28,082 bases of DNA from JAYPLE01 sp047627515 (GCA_047627515.1 JBLHTU010000030.1:1-28082), one strand, 5' to 3'. Shown: positions 8,975 through 16,710, counted from the stretch's first letter. A program made the numbers and translations. Notes: a model not told the origin generated them from the letters alone.

Positions 8975-9052
8975 ATGAAAAAGATGACAAAGCCCGGAGA
9001 ATTCCTAGCAGTGGTGATGGGGGTGCAAATGTATGTCAGAGTGCTTTTTCAT
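8975..9052 (-). promoter_or_regulatory. candidate his attenuator: competing RNA pairings around hisL
   Basis: In the transcript numbered from the hisL A as nt 1, nt 1-9 (AUGAAAAAG) are exactly complementary to nt 70-78 (CUUUUUCAU), and nt 15-19 (UGACA) to nt 64-68 (UGUCA). These nested arms give 14 pairs. Between them, nt 44-61 can form a small hairpin, GCUAGGA-AUUC-UCCGGGC with one mismatch and one G-U pair, followed by UUUGUCAUCUUUUU, which resembles a weak intrinsic terminator. The long pairing would hide the U tract, so the two folds compete. A ribosome halted at His12-14 would cover the small hairpin while leaving nt 1-19 free. The complementarity is seen directly; the switching model is inference. 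The terminator hairpin is weak, and this is the least secure part. Confidence 0.62.
9005..9052 (-). CDS. hisL: his operon leader peptide (15 residues, 6 His)
   Basis: On the minus strand an ATG at 9052-9050 opens a 15-codon frame ending in TAG at 9007-9005. The peptide is MKKHSDIHLHPHHHC: six histidines in fifteen residues, three of them consecutive just before the end. It lies between a consensus promoter and hisG, on the same strand, 71 bp before the hisG ATG. This is the arrangement of classical attenuation leaders such as enterobacterial hisL, in which ribosome stalling at His codons reports charged tRNA-His. The His run is direct sequence evidence; the regulatory role is inferred from position and composition and from the RNA structure described separately. 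Only about 8 nt separate the promoter -7 box from the ATG, so the leader mRNA is probably nearly leaderless. Confidence 0.88.
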   Translation of the reverse strand: MKKHSDIHLHPHHHC

Positions 9053-9060
9053 GATAAGAG

Positions 9061-9090
9061 CAAAAGTAATAGTTGATACTTATCAAACAA
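9061..9090 (-). promoter_or_regulatory. Bacteroidota-type promoter for hisL-hisGDCB
   Basis: Read on the minus strand, TACTTTTG (9068-9061) matches the Bacteroidota -7 consensus TAnnTTTG exactly. A TTG (9090-9088) lies 19 nt upstream of it, within the 17-23 nt spacing reported for Flavobacterium promoters. The -7 box ends 8 nt before the hisL ATG, so transcription should begin within a few bases of that ATG. No other comparably good promoter is visible between the usp gene and hisG. Confidence 0.7.
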
Positions 9091-9113
9091 GAGTGGAATG
9101 AAAACTATTTAAC

Positions 9114-9177
9114 AATATTTCATCCCACGCATCAGCCATCTATTACTGTTTATCCAGATGCTGTGGGATGAAGTATT
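9114..9177. repeat. long imperfect inverted repeat (hairpin) after the usp gene
   Basis: The arms at 9114-9133 and 9157-9177 pair over 20 positions with a single bulged T at 9162 and one G-U type position; the core is CATCCCAC/GTGGGATG extended by GCATC/GATGC. The loop is 23 nt. It begins 16 bp beyond the usp stop on the minus strand and lies upstream of the his promoter. The likely role is 3'-end formation or insulation of the usp transcript, but a strong T tract is lacking, so it could also be a protein-binding site or a dispersed palindromic repeat. Confidence 0.7.
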
Positions 9178-9193
9178 CATGTATAATGAAAGA

Positions 9194-10039
9194 CTATAGA
9201 TCCATTCTTAAGGTCCATACGGGGCGTTTTGCATGATTGACCACGTCCTCGGCGATACTGCCCAAAAGAAAATGGTTAAATCCTGTACGCTGGTTAGTTC
9301 CGATAATAATCATATCAGCATCGATGTCGTCAGCATAGTAGACTATTCCGTCCTCTTCGTTGGTGTAATTGTAAATTTCAATTGTGTGATTTTTGATATC
9401 ATGTTTTTTCACAAACTCCGCCATTTGGGTTAGGTCGTGGCGCTGTGTTGTGAAATTGGAAGGTGTATTTATTTTCACGATCCGTAAAGTGGCACCTAGC
9501 ATATCCTGCAGCCCTTTGACTTGCTGAATAAATGATTTATTAACCTCATGGAAATTTGAAGCAAAAACTATATCCTTCATATCATCCAGCTTGGCGTGCT
9601 GCTTCATGGTGATGACAGGGCAATTTGCAGTTCGAACAACTCTTTCAGCATTAGACCCGACAAACATTTCATCCACACCATCTGAACCTGATGTTCCCAT
9701 CACCACAAGATCTACTTCTTCTTCCGTGATCTCAGCGGCTAGTTTATGATAGGGACTTCCTAACTCAATTTTTGTGACCACTGGCACAGTAAACTTTCCT
9801 TTCGCTATTCGATCTGCAAACTTCTGCTTAGTAAGCTGAATAAGTTTATTGAAATACACTTGCTCCATTGGGTCCATTTGAGTGGCTCCCATGGTCTTAA
9901 GTCTGGATTCAGATGGATGATCTATTACATTCAGTAACATGACATCTTTAGCTTTGCTTTTCTCTGCGATTTGCACAGCAAATTCAAGTGCGCAATCGGC
10001 AACATCGGAAAAATCGTAAGGAACTAGTATTCTGTTCAT
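9194..10039 (-). CDS. tandem universal stress protein (two UspA domains)
   Basis: 281 residues made of two UspA domains (about 1-145 and 150-281). Domain 1 begins MNRILVPYDFSDVADCALEFA and ends with the nucleotide-binding signature GTSGSDGVDEMFVGSNAERVV. Domain 2 is more divergent at its start (DIVFASNFHEVNKSF) but has IIIGTNQRTGFNHFLLGSIAEDVV, so both G-x2-G-x9-G(S) type ATP-binding motifs appear kept. Such tandem cytoplasmic Usp proteins are common in Bacteroidota and are linked to stress survival; the molecular activity is usually unknown. It stands alone: 88 bp separate it from menA upstream, and a large hairpin follows its stop. No specific partner is suggested by context. Confidence 0.92.
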   Translation of the reverse strand: MNRILVPYDFSDVADCALEFAVQIAEKSKAKDVMLLNVIDHPSESRLKTMGATQMDPMEQVYFNKLIQLTKQKFADRIAKGKFTVPVVTKIELGSPYHKLAAEITEEEVDLVVMGTSGSDGVDEMFVGSNAERVVRTANCPVITMKQHAKLDDMKDIVFASNFHEVNKSFIQQVKGLQDMLGATLRIVKINTPSNFTTQRHDLTQMAEFVKKHDIKNHTIEIYNYTNEEDGIVYYADDIDADMIIIGTNQRTGFNHFLLGSIAEDVVNHAKRPVWTLRMDL

Positions 10040-10127
10040 ATGTATCTCATTAGGGTTACAACTCTAAATTAACGAAATAATTGAGGTTTGCTCTTCCGAA
10101 AAACAGAAACAAAGAAAATTTGATCGA

Positions 10128-11033
10128 TTACCCTACGGACAAAGCCAAACCTAAACCAAATAAGAGGGTATACGCTAGGGTCGATAATGCTAGATGCTTG
10201 AGGTATGGATCTATCTGTGCCTCTGACTTTCGAAAAACATTCACCGCATTGAATAAAAAAAGTGGCAAAGAAAACATAAAAAGCCAAGAAGACCATTGCA
10301 GATCATTCATCAGGTAAAAGCCTACACCTGCAGCAGCGGCTCCTGTAAGTAGAAATATGTGATATATAGACGCCTTGAATTTACCCAAACGTACTGGTAT
10401 TGACCTTTTCCCCGCGACGGCGTCAGAGGTAATATCACGGATATTATTAACGTTCAAGACCCCCACAGCCAACAGTCCCGAACTTAAGGACGGTAAGATC
10501 ATTAATGCATTGAAAGACTGAGCAAATAAGAAATAGGTGCCTCCTACTCCTATAAAACCAAAGAAGATCAAAACAAAGAAATCACCCATTCCAGCGTAGC
10601 CATATGGACTTTTACCAACCGTATATTTGATAGCTGCCCAAATAGCTGAAATACCAATCAATAGAAAAAGCAGGATTAATTTCCACTGCTCATTGAATAC
10701 ATACAAGATGAGGAAAGTACCGGACAGAAACGATAGCACAGAAAAAAGAACCAATGCATTTTTCATCGTCAAAGCACTAATAACACCACTCTGAACTGCT
10801 CTACTAGGTCCTTCTCGATCATCACTGTCTACACCCGATTGTGCGTCACCATAGTCATTGGCCAAATTGGAAAGCACTTGAAGAAACAGGGTGGTTAGCA
10901 ATGCGAGCATCAAAATAATAGGGTCGAAATACCCTTCATAGTAGGCAAGAAAAGAACCCATAAAAATACTTGAAAACGCAAGTGGCAAAGTTCTCAGCCG
11001 AAAAGCTCCAATCCAATGTTTGACGCTACTCAT
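10128..11033 (-). CDS. menA: 1,4-dihydroxy-2-naphthoate polyprenyltransferase
   Basis: 301-residue integral membrane protein of the UbiA prenyltransferase superfamily, which attaches a polyprenyl chain to 1,4-dihydroxy-2-naphthoate in menaquinone synthesis. The Mg-binding Asp-rich motif lies at about residues 59-74 (NDYGDAQSGVDSDDRE) and continues with GPSRAVQSG, which is diagnostic for MenA rather than UbiA. A second Asp motif, NNIRDITSDAVAGKRSIPVRLG, follows in the C-terminal half. Eight or nine hydrophobic segments are apparent. It begins 2 bp after the argS stop, so it is almost certainly cotranscribed with argS and the genes before it. No other men gene is in the window. Confidence 0.95.
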   Translation of the reverse strand: MSSVKHWIGAFRLRTLPLAFSSIFMGSFLAYYEGYFDPIILMLALLTTLFLQVLSNLANDYGDAQSGVDSDDREGPSRAVQSGVISALTMKNALVLFSVLSFLSGTFLILYVFNEQWKLILLFLLIGISAIWAAIKYTVGKSPYGYAGMGDFFVLIFFGFIGVGGTYFLFAQSFNALMILPSLSSGLLAVGVLNVNNIRDITSDAVAGKRSIPVRLGKFKASIYHIFLLTGAAAAGVGFYLMNDLQWSSWLFMFSLPLFLFNAVNVFRKSEAQIDPYLKHLALSTLAYTLLFGLGLALSVG

Positions 11034-11035
11034 TT

Positions 11036-12820
11036 TTACATTCGGTCTGGTACATGAATACCCAGCATTCTCATCCCTGACTTAAGTACAGAGGCAGTTA
11101 CTTTTGAAAGGGCAAGTCTAAAAGACAGCTTAGCATCATCATCTTCATTGAAAATTGATACTTCTTGGTAAAAGCCGTTGTAGTCTTTGGAGACATCGTA
11201 GACATATTGTGCCAATATCGCAGGCGAAAAATCAGCGGCGGATGAAGCCACTACATCTCCAAATTTATTCAAAGTCTGGATCAACACTGCCTCCCGAGGA
11301 TGCAGCGCAAACACCTCTCCACCTACATTGATAGCTTTCCCAAATTGCTCCCCACGTCGGAGGATAGCCGAAATTCGCGCATGTGTATACTGTATAAAAG
11401 GCCCTGTGTGGCCTTGAAATTCAATGGACTCTTGCGGGTCAAATAGCATCCGCTTCTTTGGATCGACTTTAAGTAGAAAGTACTTCAAAGCACCAAGGCC
11501 AATGGTCTTGAATAAAGTATTGGCTTCCTCTTCAGGCATACCATCTATCTTTCCTAGTTCCCGTGTATGACGCTCGGCTGTATCAAACATCTCCTGCATC
11601 AGATCGTCAGCATCGACCACAGTTCCTTCTCTAGATTTCATCTTACCCGATGGTAAATCAACCATTCCGTAAGACAAGTGGTAGAGACCTTCGCTATAGG
11701 TTCTGCCTAGTTTTTGCATGATTTTGAACAGTACTTTGAAGTGATAGTCCTGCTCATTACCTACCACATACACTGATTTATCCATAGGGAAATCGGCATA
11801 TTTAAAATCGCAAGTTCCTATATCCTGAGTCATGTAGACAGAGGTTCCATCCCCTCTTAAGACTAGCTTTTCATCGAGTCCTTCTCCACTAAGATCAATC
11901 CATACAGATCGATCGTCTTTCCGAAAAAAGACTTCCTTATCTAATCCCTCATCGATTACATCTTTACCCAGCAGGTACGTCTCTGATTCATGATAGATAG
12001 CATCAAATTCAATCCCCATAGTTTGATAGGTATGATTGAAACCATCGTACACCCACCCATTCATTTTGGACCATAGGGCGACAGTATCAGTATCTTTCGC
12101 CTCCCATTTTTTCAACATCTCCTGAGCAGCGATCATCAATGGAGCCTTCTTTCCAGCCTCCTCAGCGCTCATGCCGTCATTTACTAGCAGGGCGATCTCT
12201 TTCTTCAGTTCCTGATCAAATTTCACATAATACTTCCCTGCTAGGTGGTCGCCTTTGATCCCTGCCGAAGTAGGATCTTCACCTGCACCAAATCGCACAT
12301 ACGCAAGCATGGATTTGCAAATATGAATCCCTCGGTCGTTAACTAGGTTCGTTCTTTTTACTTCATAACCAGCTGCTGTAAGTATTCTAGAAACAGAATC
12401 TCCTAAAAAATTATTCCTTAAATGACCTAGGTGCAGCGGTTTATTGGTGTTCGGTGAAGAAAACTCCACCATAACTCTCTGGCCTTTGGGTGGATGAACC
12501 CCTATTGCCTCTGTCTCAAAAAGGCCTTTGAGGGCATCTACCCATACTCTATCATTTAGCTCAAGGTTGAGAAACCCTTTGACAACGTTGAAACTTTTAA
12601 AGATGCCTTGCTGATCCAACAGAAACTGACCTATACTCTGACCTGTTTGCTCCGGGGACTGTTTAGTCACTCGCGCAAAAGAAAATGTCACGAATGTATG
12701 AGAACCCTCAAACTCCTTCCGCGTAGGTTGCAAAGTGATTTGATCAAGAGAAAGATCATGCTGAAAAAGCGAATGAAAAGCAGATTGGATCTGCTCCTTG
12801 ATAAGTTGGTTTAAATTCAT
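11036..12820 (-). CDS. argS: arginyl-tRNA synthetase
   Basis: 594 residues, a class I aminoacyl-tRNA synthetase that charges tRNA-Arg. The N-terminal Add1-type tRNA-binding domain (about 1-105) is followed by VEFSSPNTNKPLHLGHLRNN with the HIGH-equivalent HLGH at residues 130-133. The KMSKS-equivalent is KMKSREGT from K393, a canonical form that many ArgS proteins lack. The anticodon-binding DALR domain (about 465-594) starts near FIQYTHARISAILRR and ends in ALSKVTASVLKSGMRMLGIHVPDRM, the standard ArgS C terminus. It sits 10 bp after the CtlX-like gene and 2 bp before menA. The arginine theme is shared with the two upstream genes. Confidence 0.98.
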   Translation of the reverse strand: MNLNQLIKEQIQSAFHSLFQHDLSLDQITLQPTRKEFEGSHTFVTFSFARVTKQSPEQTGQSIGQFLLDQQGIFKSFNVVKGFLNLELNDRVWVDALKGLFETEAIGVHPPKGQRVMVEFSSPNTNKPLHLGHLRNNFLGDSVSRILTAAGYEVKRTNLVNDRGIHICKSMLAYVRFGAGEDPTSAGIKGDHLAGKYYVKFDQELKKEIALLVNDGMSAEEAGKKAPLMIAAQEMLKKWEAKDTDTVALWSKMNGWVYDGFNHTYQTMGIEFDAIYHESETYLLGKDVIDEGLDKEVFFRKDDRSVWIDLSGEGLDEKLVLRGDGTSVYMTQDIGTCDFKYADFPMDKSVYVVGNEQDYHFKVLFKIMQKLGRTYSEGLYHLSYGMVDLPSGKMKSREGTVVDADDLMQEMFDTAERHTRELGKIDGMPEEEANTLFKTIGLGALKYFLLKVDPKKRMLFDPQESIEFQGHTGPFIQYTHARISAILRRGEQFGKAINVGGEVFALHPREAVLIQTLNKFGDVVASSAADFSPAILAQYVYDVSKDYNGFYQEVSIFNEDDDAKLSFRLALSKVTASVLKSGMRMLGIHVPDRM

Positions 12821-12830
12821 GAATTTGCTT

Positions 12831-13781
12831 CTAGAAAGTCTTTAGCGTTGGTGTTGGCAAAAATATCTCAGCCATCATACATCTTACTCCACCTCCACCA
12901 TATTTTTCAATAGTCGGAATAGGCGAATTTAGAATCTGGCCTTGTTTTTCCAGTCCTCGTAATTGCTTGGAAGTAAAAGCTTGATTTGCAGCTTGAGACA
13001 TTACAATGATTGGCGATCCATTGGCATTACGCACCTGTAGTATGTTCCCTGCAAAATTTTTAACCTGCTGCTCTGAAATTCTGATAATCTCTTTGCCAGT
13101 TCGCTTCAAGTTGAATTCTACCTTAGCACGTTCTACGGGGTCATCAATACAATCAAGACAAACAACTGCAAAATTTTCACCGACAGACATCATCACATTT
13201 GTATGATAGATAGCCAGTCTTTTTCCATCGACAGTTTGCAGCGCATCGAATGTGACTGGTACGTAGTTTGTCTTGCTGCAGAAATCATTAAGTACTTCAA
13301 GCGATGTCCTTTCAGAGATTGCCGCGTAGGCAACTTTGTTAGGACGATCCAAAATCAAGCTACCTGTACCTTCCAAAAACATTCCTGAATTTTCCCAGTC
13401 CGAGAAACTGTAAATATTATTAACAACAAATTGTTTTCTTAGCTGCTCTATGATGTCGTCTCGGCGCTCTTTTCTGCGATTTTCGGCAAACATCGGATAC
13501 TTAATGATCAGACCATCGTCATGCATCGTAAACCAATTATTTGGAAAAATCGAATCTGGCGTCTCACTGGATGTGGTATCAACAAACACTTCAACATGCA
13601 CTTTATTTAACCTTAGCTTATCAACGAAAAGATCAAACTCTTCCAGCGCATTTTTTTGAATCTGGTCATTGCTGACTCCGTCAACTTCCTGCTGGAAATA
13701 GTTGTTAACTGCTGTCTGTTCGTTTCTATGAAACTGAACAGGTTTTACCATGAATATGGAATCTGTAATCTGACTATACAT
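12831..13781 (-). CDS. ctlX: CtlX-like citrulline hydrolase / arginine deiminase-related protein
   Basis: 316 residues of the guanidino-group-modifying (pentein) superfamily. Motifs are DSIFPNNWFTMHDDG, EGTGSLILDR, a catalytic-type His193 in HTNVMMSVGE, and C301 in GGGGVRCMMAEIFLP, so the Glu/Asp-His-Cys centre looks intact. Proteins of this subtype are called CtlX after work in Francisella, where the homologue takes part in citrulline use by forming ornithine. The specific reaction here is transferred by family resemblance. The start overlaps the preceding amidinotransferase gene by 8 bp, which implies coupled translation and probably consecutive or paired function. The same superfamily includes arginine deiminase and dimethylargininase, so those activities remain possible. 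Confidence 0.82.
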   Translation of the reverse strand: MYSQITDSIFMVKPVQFHRNEQTAVNNYFQQEVDGVSNDQIQKNALEEFDLFVDKLRLNKVHVEVFVDTTSSETPDSIFPNNWFTMHDDGLIIKYPMFAENRRKERRDDIIEQLRKQFVVNNIYSFSDWENSGMFLEGTGSLILDRPNKVAYAAISERTSLEVLNDFCSKTNYVPVTFDALQTVDGKRLAIYHTNVMMSVGENFAVVCLDCIDDPVERAKVEFNLKRTGKEIIRISEQQVKNFAGNILQVRNANGSPIIVMSQAANQAFTSKQLRGLEKQGQILNSPIPTIEKYGGGGVRCMMAEIFLPTPTLKTF

Positions 13782-14694
13782 AACTACGCTTTAGCGGTAA
13801 AGTGGAACATCTTAACAATCCCTCCATCTTGGAGATCTCGAAATATGATATTTCTTCGACGATAAGTCCTCTTTGTCTCATCTCTTGATTAAGACGGGTA
13901 AACGATTTTTCAGAAACAACCACTTTTGGGCTGATTGAAAAAACATTTGAGTTCATGGCATACATTTCCTGCTTTGTGACTTCGATCACTTTGTCTGTTC
14001 CAAACTGTGCCATCAACCGATCTGCGTCTTCTTCATATTTAAAACCTCCTCTGTACATAATCGCCATGTCCTCACCTATTGGTTGGAAACAACAGTCTAG
14101 ATGTAAGGCATTCTCAAAAGGATCTACATCAGATTTTTTAAGCTGATAAGCTTGAACATCCCAATCAGGAAATGACTTCGTCAGGAAGTCAATCGCGGCC
14201 CCATTGGTTCGACTGACTTTGTATTGCTGAAAATCCGGTTCCTCTGAGTATCCTGCAAATATTTTTCCATTATATGGCATTATATCACCACCTTCAAGCC
14301 TAGCACTTTCATCAACAGTTAGCCTGCTTTTCTCGGGGATTTGATTGATGATATAACGAATACCTTCAATTTCCTTCTCTCTCTCATCTAGAATATGAGG
14401 CACAATAAATTGATCTCCTATGACCATCCCGATGTCTCTAGAAAAAACCTGGTTAAGACCAAATATGTTTTCAGGTCGATAAACCTTTACATTGTACTTC
14501 AAAAGCACCTCAGAAAATGCTGACATCTCAGTGACTATATCAGACTCTTTCGGAAAGACGCCCTCTTTGATGTGCTGCAATGACTTAGGATCATAAGCAA
14601 ATGCGGGGTCGGGTGTCCCGCCAAATTCGTTTCCGATTCCAAGGACGACTGCTTCTAGGGGCGCAGTTTCATCCAAAACTTGAATTGGGATCAT
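13774..14694 (-). CDS. amidinotransferase/arginine deiminase superfamily enzyme
   Basis: 306 residues, pentein fold. Visible elements are FSRDIGMVIGD, RLEGGDIM (E134, D137), HLDCCFQPIG (H198), MNSNVFSI, and C296 in GLLRCSTLPLKR near the C terminus, matching the acidic-His-Cys catalytic set of the superfamily. The combination resembles glycine amidinotransferase and dimethylargininase-type proteins more than agmatine deiminase, whose C-terminal GGGNIHC signature is absent. The likely substrate is arginine or a substituted guanidine. It is the first gene of a unit continuing with the CtlX-like gene (8-bp overlap), argS and menA. Together with its neighbour it could carry arginine through citrulline to ornithine, but the exact substrate is not determined by sequence alone. 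Confidence 0.78.
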   Translation of the reverse strand: MIPIQVLDETAPLEAVVLGIGNEFGGTPDPAFAYDPKSLQHIKEGVFPKESDIVTEMSAFSEVLLKYNVKVYRPENIFGLNQVFSRDIGMVIGDQFIVPHILDEREKEIEGIRYIINQIPEKSRLTVDESARLEGGDIMPYNGKIFAGYSEEPDFQQYKVSRTNGAAIDFLTKSFPDWDVQAYQLKKSDVDPFENALHLDCCFQPIGEDMAIMYRGGFKYEEDADRLMAQFGTDKVIEVTKQEMYAMNSNVFSISPKVVVSEKSFTRLNQEMRQRGLIVEEISYFEISKMEGLLRCSTLPLKRSYV

Positions 14695-14720
14695 AATGTC
14701 TATTTTTCAAAAGCAAAACT

Positions 14721-14778
14721 ATGAAGATGAAGGACAAAAATATCTGCAGAAAAATCTTTATTTGACTTCTATCTTCAT
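14721..14778. promoter_or_regulatory. inverted repeat in the divergent arginine-gene intergenic region
   Basis: ATGAAGATGAAG (14721-14732) pairs with CTTC-T-ATCTTCAT (14766-14778), twelve pairs with one bulged T and a 33-nt spacer. It occupies the middle of the 128-bp gap between the minus-strand amidinotransferase unit and the plus-strand arginine decarboxylase. A minus-strand -7-like box, TAGTTTTG (14721-14714), touches its left arm, though no well-spaced -33 TTG was found. Position suggests an operator or a 5' UTR hairpin; this is inference. Confidence 0.4.
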
Positions 14779-14822
14779 GTCATTCAAAAAGTTTTTTAAG
14801 ATAATTGCAAAAAATATTACAA

Positions 14823-16220
14823 ATGAAGAGTTACACCGAACTTATTGAACAAACTTTTTACTTCCCAACAAAGGAGTTTAATGTTGATAATAATGAGCTA
14901 CACTTCCATCAGGTGAATCTGATGGAAATCATTAAAACATATGGCACACCGCTCAAACTGACTTATTTACCTAGGATCAGTCACAATATTCAGTATGCCA
15001 AAAAGATATTTGGGGACGCAATCAATAAAGCAAATTATCAAGGGACCTATACGTACTGCTACTGCACCAAGTCGTCTCATTTCCAATTTATTTTAGAGGA
15101 AGCACTTAAAAATGATATCCACATCGAGACTTCTTCAGCATTTGATATACCAATTGTAAGGAATCTCTTTGATACTGGGCTGATCACCAAAAAGAACTTT
15201 ATTATTTGCAATGGCTTTAAACGCCCCTTGTATGTTCAAAATATCGCCGAACTCATCAATAATGGTTTCGAAAACTGCATACCCGTACTCGACAACAAAG
15301 ATGAACTCAACTATTACGAGGAGCATATCCAACAGTCGTATAAAATAGGCCTCAGAGTCGCTGCGGACGAGGAGCCCAATTTCGCATTCTACACGTCGCG
15401 TCTTGGGATCAGATACAACGACATAGTCACCTTCTACAAAGAGAAAATTGAAACAAGTAAGCACGCCAAATTAAAAATGCTTCACTTCTTCATTAACACT
15501 GGAATCAAGGATTCCGCCTACTATTGGAGTGAGCTAAGTCGGTTCATGTACATGTACTGCGAATTGAAAAAAATATGCCCTGAGTTAGATTCAGTAGATA
15601 TCGGAGGTGGCTTCCCTATCATTAACTCCATGCATTTTGAATACGACTACCCATATATGGCTGAGCAGATTGTTGAAAACATAAAATGGATTTGTGAGAA
15701 AAATCACGTGCCGGTTCCTAATATTTTCACAGAATTTGGCAGTTATACAGTGGGCGAAAGTGGAGCCACTATCTATTCTGTGCTTGACCAGAAGCTACAA
15801 AATGACAAAGAATTATGGTATATGATGGACGGCTCATTCATTACACAATTGCCAGATGTCTGGGGTATGAATGAGAAATTTATCATGATGCCAATTAACC
15901 ATTGGGACAATCAATACCATAGAGTGAATCTAGGAGGTCTTACTTGCGACAGCATGGATTATTATGATTCTGAAGCGCATATAGGGGAAGTATTCTTACC
16001 GAAAATTGACGAGGAAGAGACCTTGTACTTTGGCTTTTTCCATACAGGTGCCTATCAAGAGTCATTAGGCGGATACGGAGGCATTCAACATTGTTTGATC
16101 CCTGCACCGAAACATGTGATTCTAAACAGAGATGAAAATGGAGAATTGACACATGAACTTTTTGCAGATGAACAAGATCACGATCACATGATGAAAATAT
16201 TAGGCTATACTAAGCAGTGA
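14823..16220 (+). CDS. speA: biosynthetic arginine decarboxylase (Bacteroidota type, PLP fold III)
   Basis: With the ATG at 14823 the protein has 465 residues; an upstream TTG at 14805 is possible but adds only six residues and is a poorer start. It is a PLP-dependent fold-type III decarboxylase with the PLP lysine K83 in YCYCTKSSHF, the phosphate-loop GGGFPI, EFGSYTVGES, and the active-site-type GGLTCDSMDYY Cys-Asp near the C terminus. The sequence closely follows Bacteroidota proteins annotated as arginine decarboxylase, forming agmatine for polyamine synthesis. Because the fold also includes ornithine, lysine and diaminopimelate decarboxylases, the substrate is by family resemblance. It is divergent from the arginine-related unit and overlaps the convergent HAD gene by 11 bp. 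Confidence 0.87.
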   Translation: MKSYTELIEQTFYFPTKEFNVDNNELHFHQVNLMEIIKTYGTPLKLTYLPRISHNIQYAKKIFGDAINKANYQGTYTYCYCTKSSHFQFILEEALKNDIHIETSSAFDIPIVRNLFDTGLITKKNFIICNGFKRPLYVQNIAELINNGFENCIPVLDNKDELNYYEEHIQQSYKIGLRVAADEEPNFAFYTSRLGIRYNDIVTFYKEKIETSKHAKLKMLHFFINTGIKDSAYYWSELSRFMYMYCELKKICPELDSVDIGGGFPIINSMHFEYDYPYMAEQIVENIKWICEKNHVPVPNIFTEFGSYTVGESGATIYSVLDQKLQNDKELWYMMDGSFITQLPDVWGMNEKFIMMPINHWDNQYHRVNLGGLTCDSMDYYDSEAHIGEVFLPKIDEEETLYFGFFHTGAYQESLGGYGGIQHCLIPAPKHVILNRDENGELTHELFADEQDHDHMMKILGYTKQ

Positions 16221-16710
16221 TTATCTGACTCAACTGATCCAAACGATCAATCTGATAGTCAGCATAAGCACTTTTGGAAGTTGCCTTCAAGATGGTACTG
16301 ATGCCTAACTTTCGCGCCGGAATTAGATCTCTTTCCTTATCGCCTATCATCCAAGATATAGCTGGTTTAATCTGGTACTTTGCTATCGCTCGCTCCAGCA
16401 TTAATGAGTCTGGTTTGCGACTCAATGATTGAGAAAAGTCTTGATGATCTGGGGCAACATAAATATCATCAATCAAATTACCGATTGTAGCTTGTAGATA
16501 CTCATGGCATGCAAGCACATCACTCATTCCGTAGATACCTTTAGCAATACCTGCTTGGTTGGTTATAATGATAAGTCTGAAATTCAGGTTTTTTAATCGT
16601 TGCAACTGCGCCTTCAATCCGTCTACCACTACGAAATCTTCAAGAAGATATGTGTATTGTCCTCTTTCGACATTTATTATACCATCTCTGTCAAGAAATA
16701 TTGCTTTCAT
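16210..16710 (-). CDS. HAD-IIIA phosphatase, GmhB/HisB-N-like
   Basis: Starting at the ATG at 16710 (a TTG one codon earlier is less likely) it has 166 residues. Motif I is FLDRDGIIN (D7, D9), motif II IIITNQAG (T50), the lysine is in SRKPDS (K99), and motif IV is MIGDKERD (D124, D128). This places it with D,D-heptose-1,7-bisphosphate phosphatase and histidinol-phosphatase. The zinc-binding cysteines usual in GmhB before RKP are absent, so the heptose assignment is only one option; a sugar-phosphate substrate is likely. Its 3' end overlaps arginine decarboxylase by 11 bp, and it is divergent from the next glycosyltransferase gene by 72 bp. Confidence 0.83.
   Translation of the reverse strand: MKAIFLDRDGIINVERGQYTYLLEDFVVVDGLKAQLQRLKNLNFRLIIITNQAGIAKGIYGMSDVLACHEYLQATIGNLIDDIYVAPDHQDFSQSLSRKPDSLMLERAIAKYQIKPAISWMIGDKERDLIPARKLGISTILKATSKSAYADYQIDRLDQLSQIITA

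Noticed and set aside
12608..12814. Open frames opposite argS, hisB, the kinase and other genes (for example 12608-12814 +, 2713-2955 +, 19959-20441 -).
   Set aside because: They lie wholly within well-identified genes in other frames and have no family features; they are shadows.
14696..14848. Plus-strand 50-codon ORF covering the intergenic region before arginine decarboxylase, considered as an arginine leader peptide.
   Set aside because: It has only one Arg codon, runs into the decarboxylase gene out of frame, and has no leader-like codon run.
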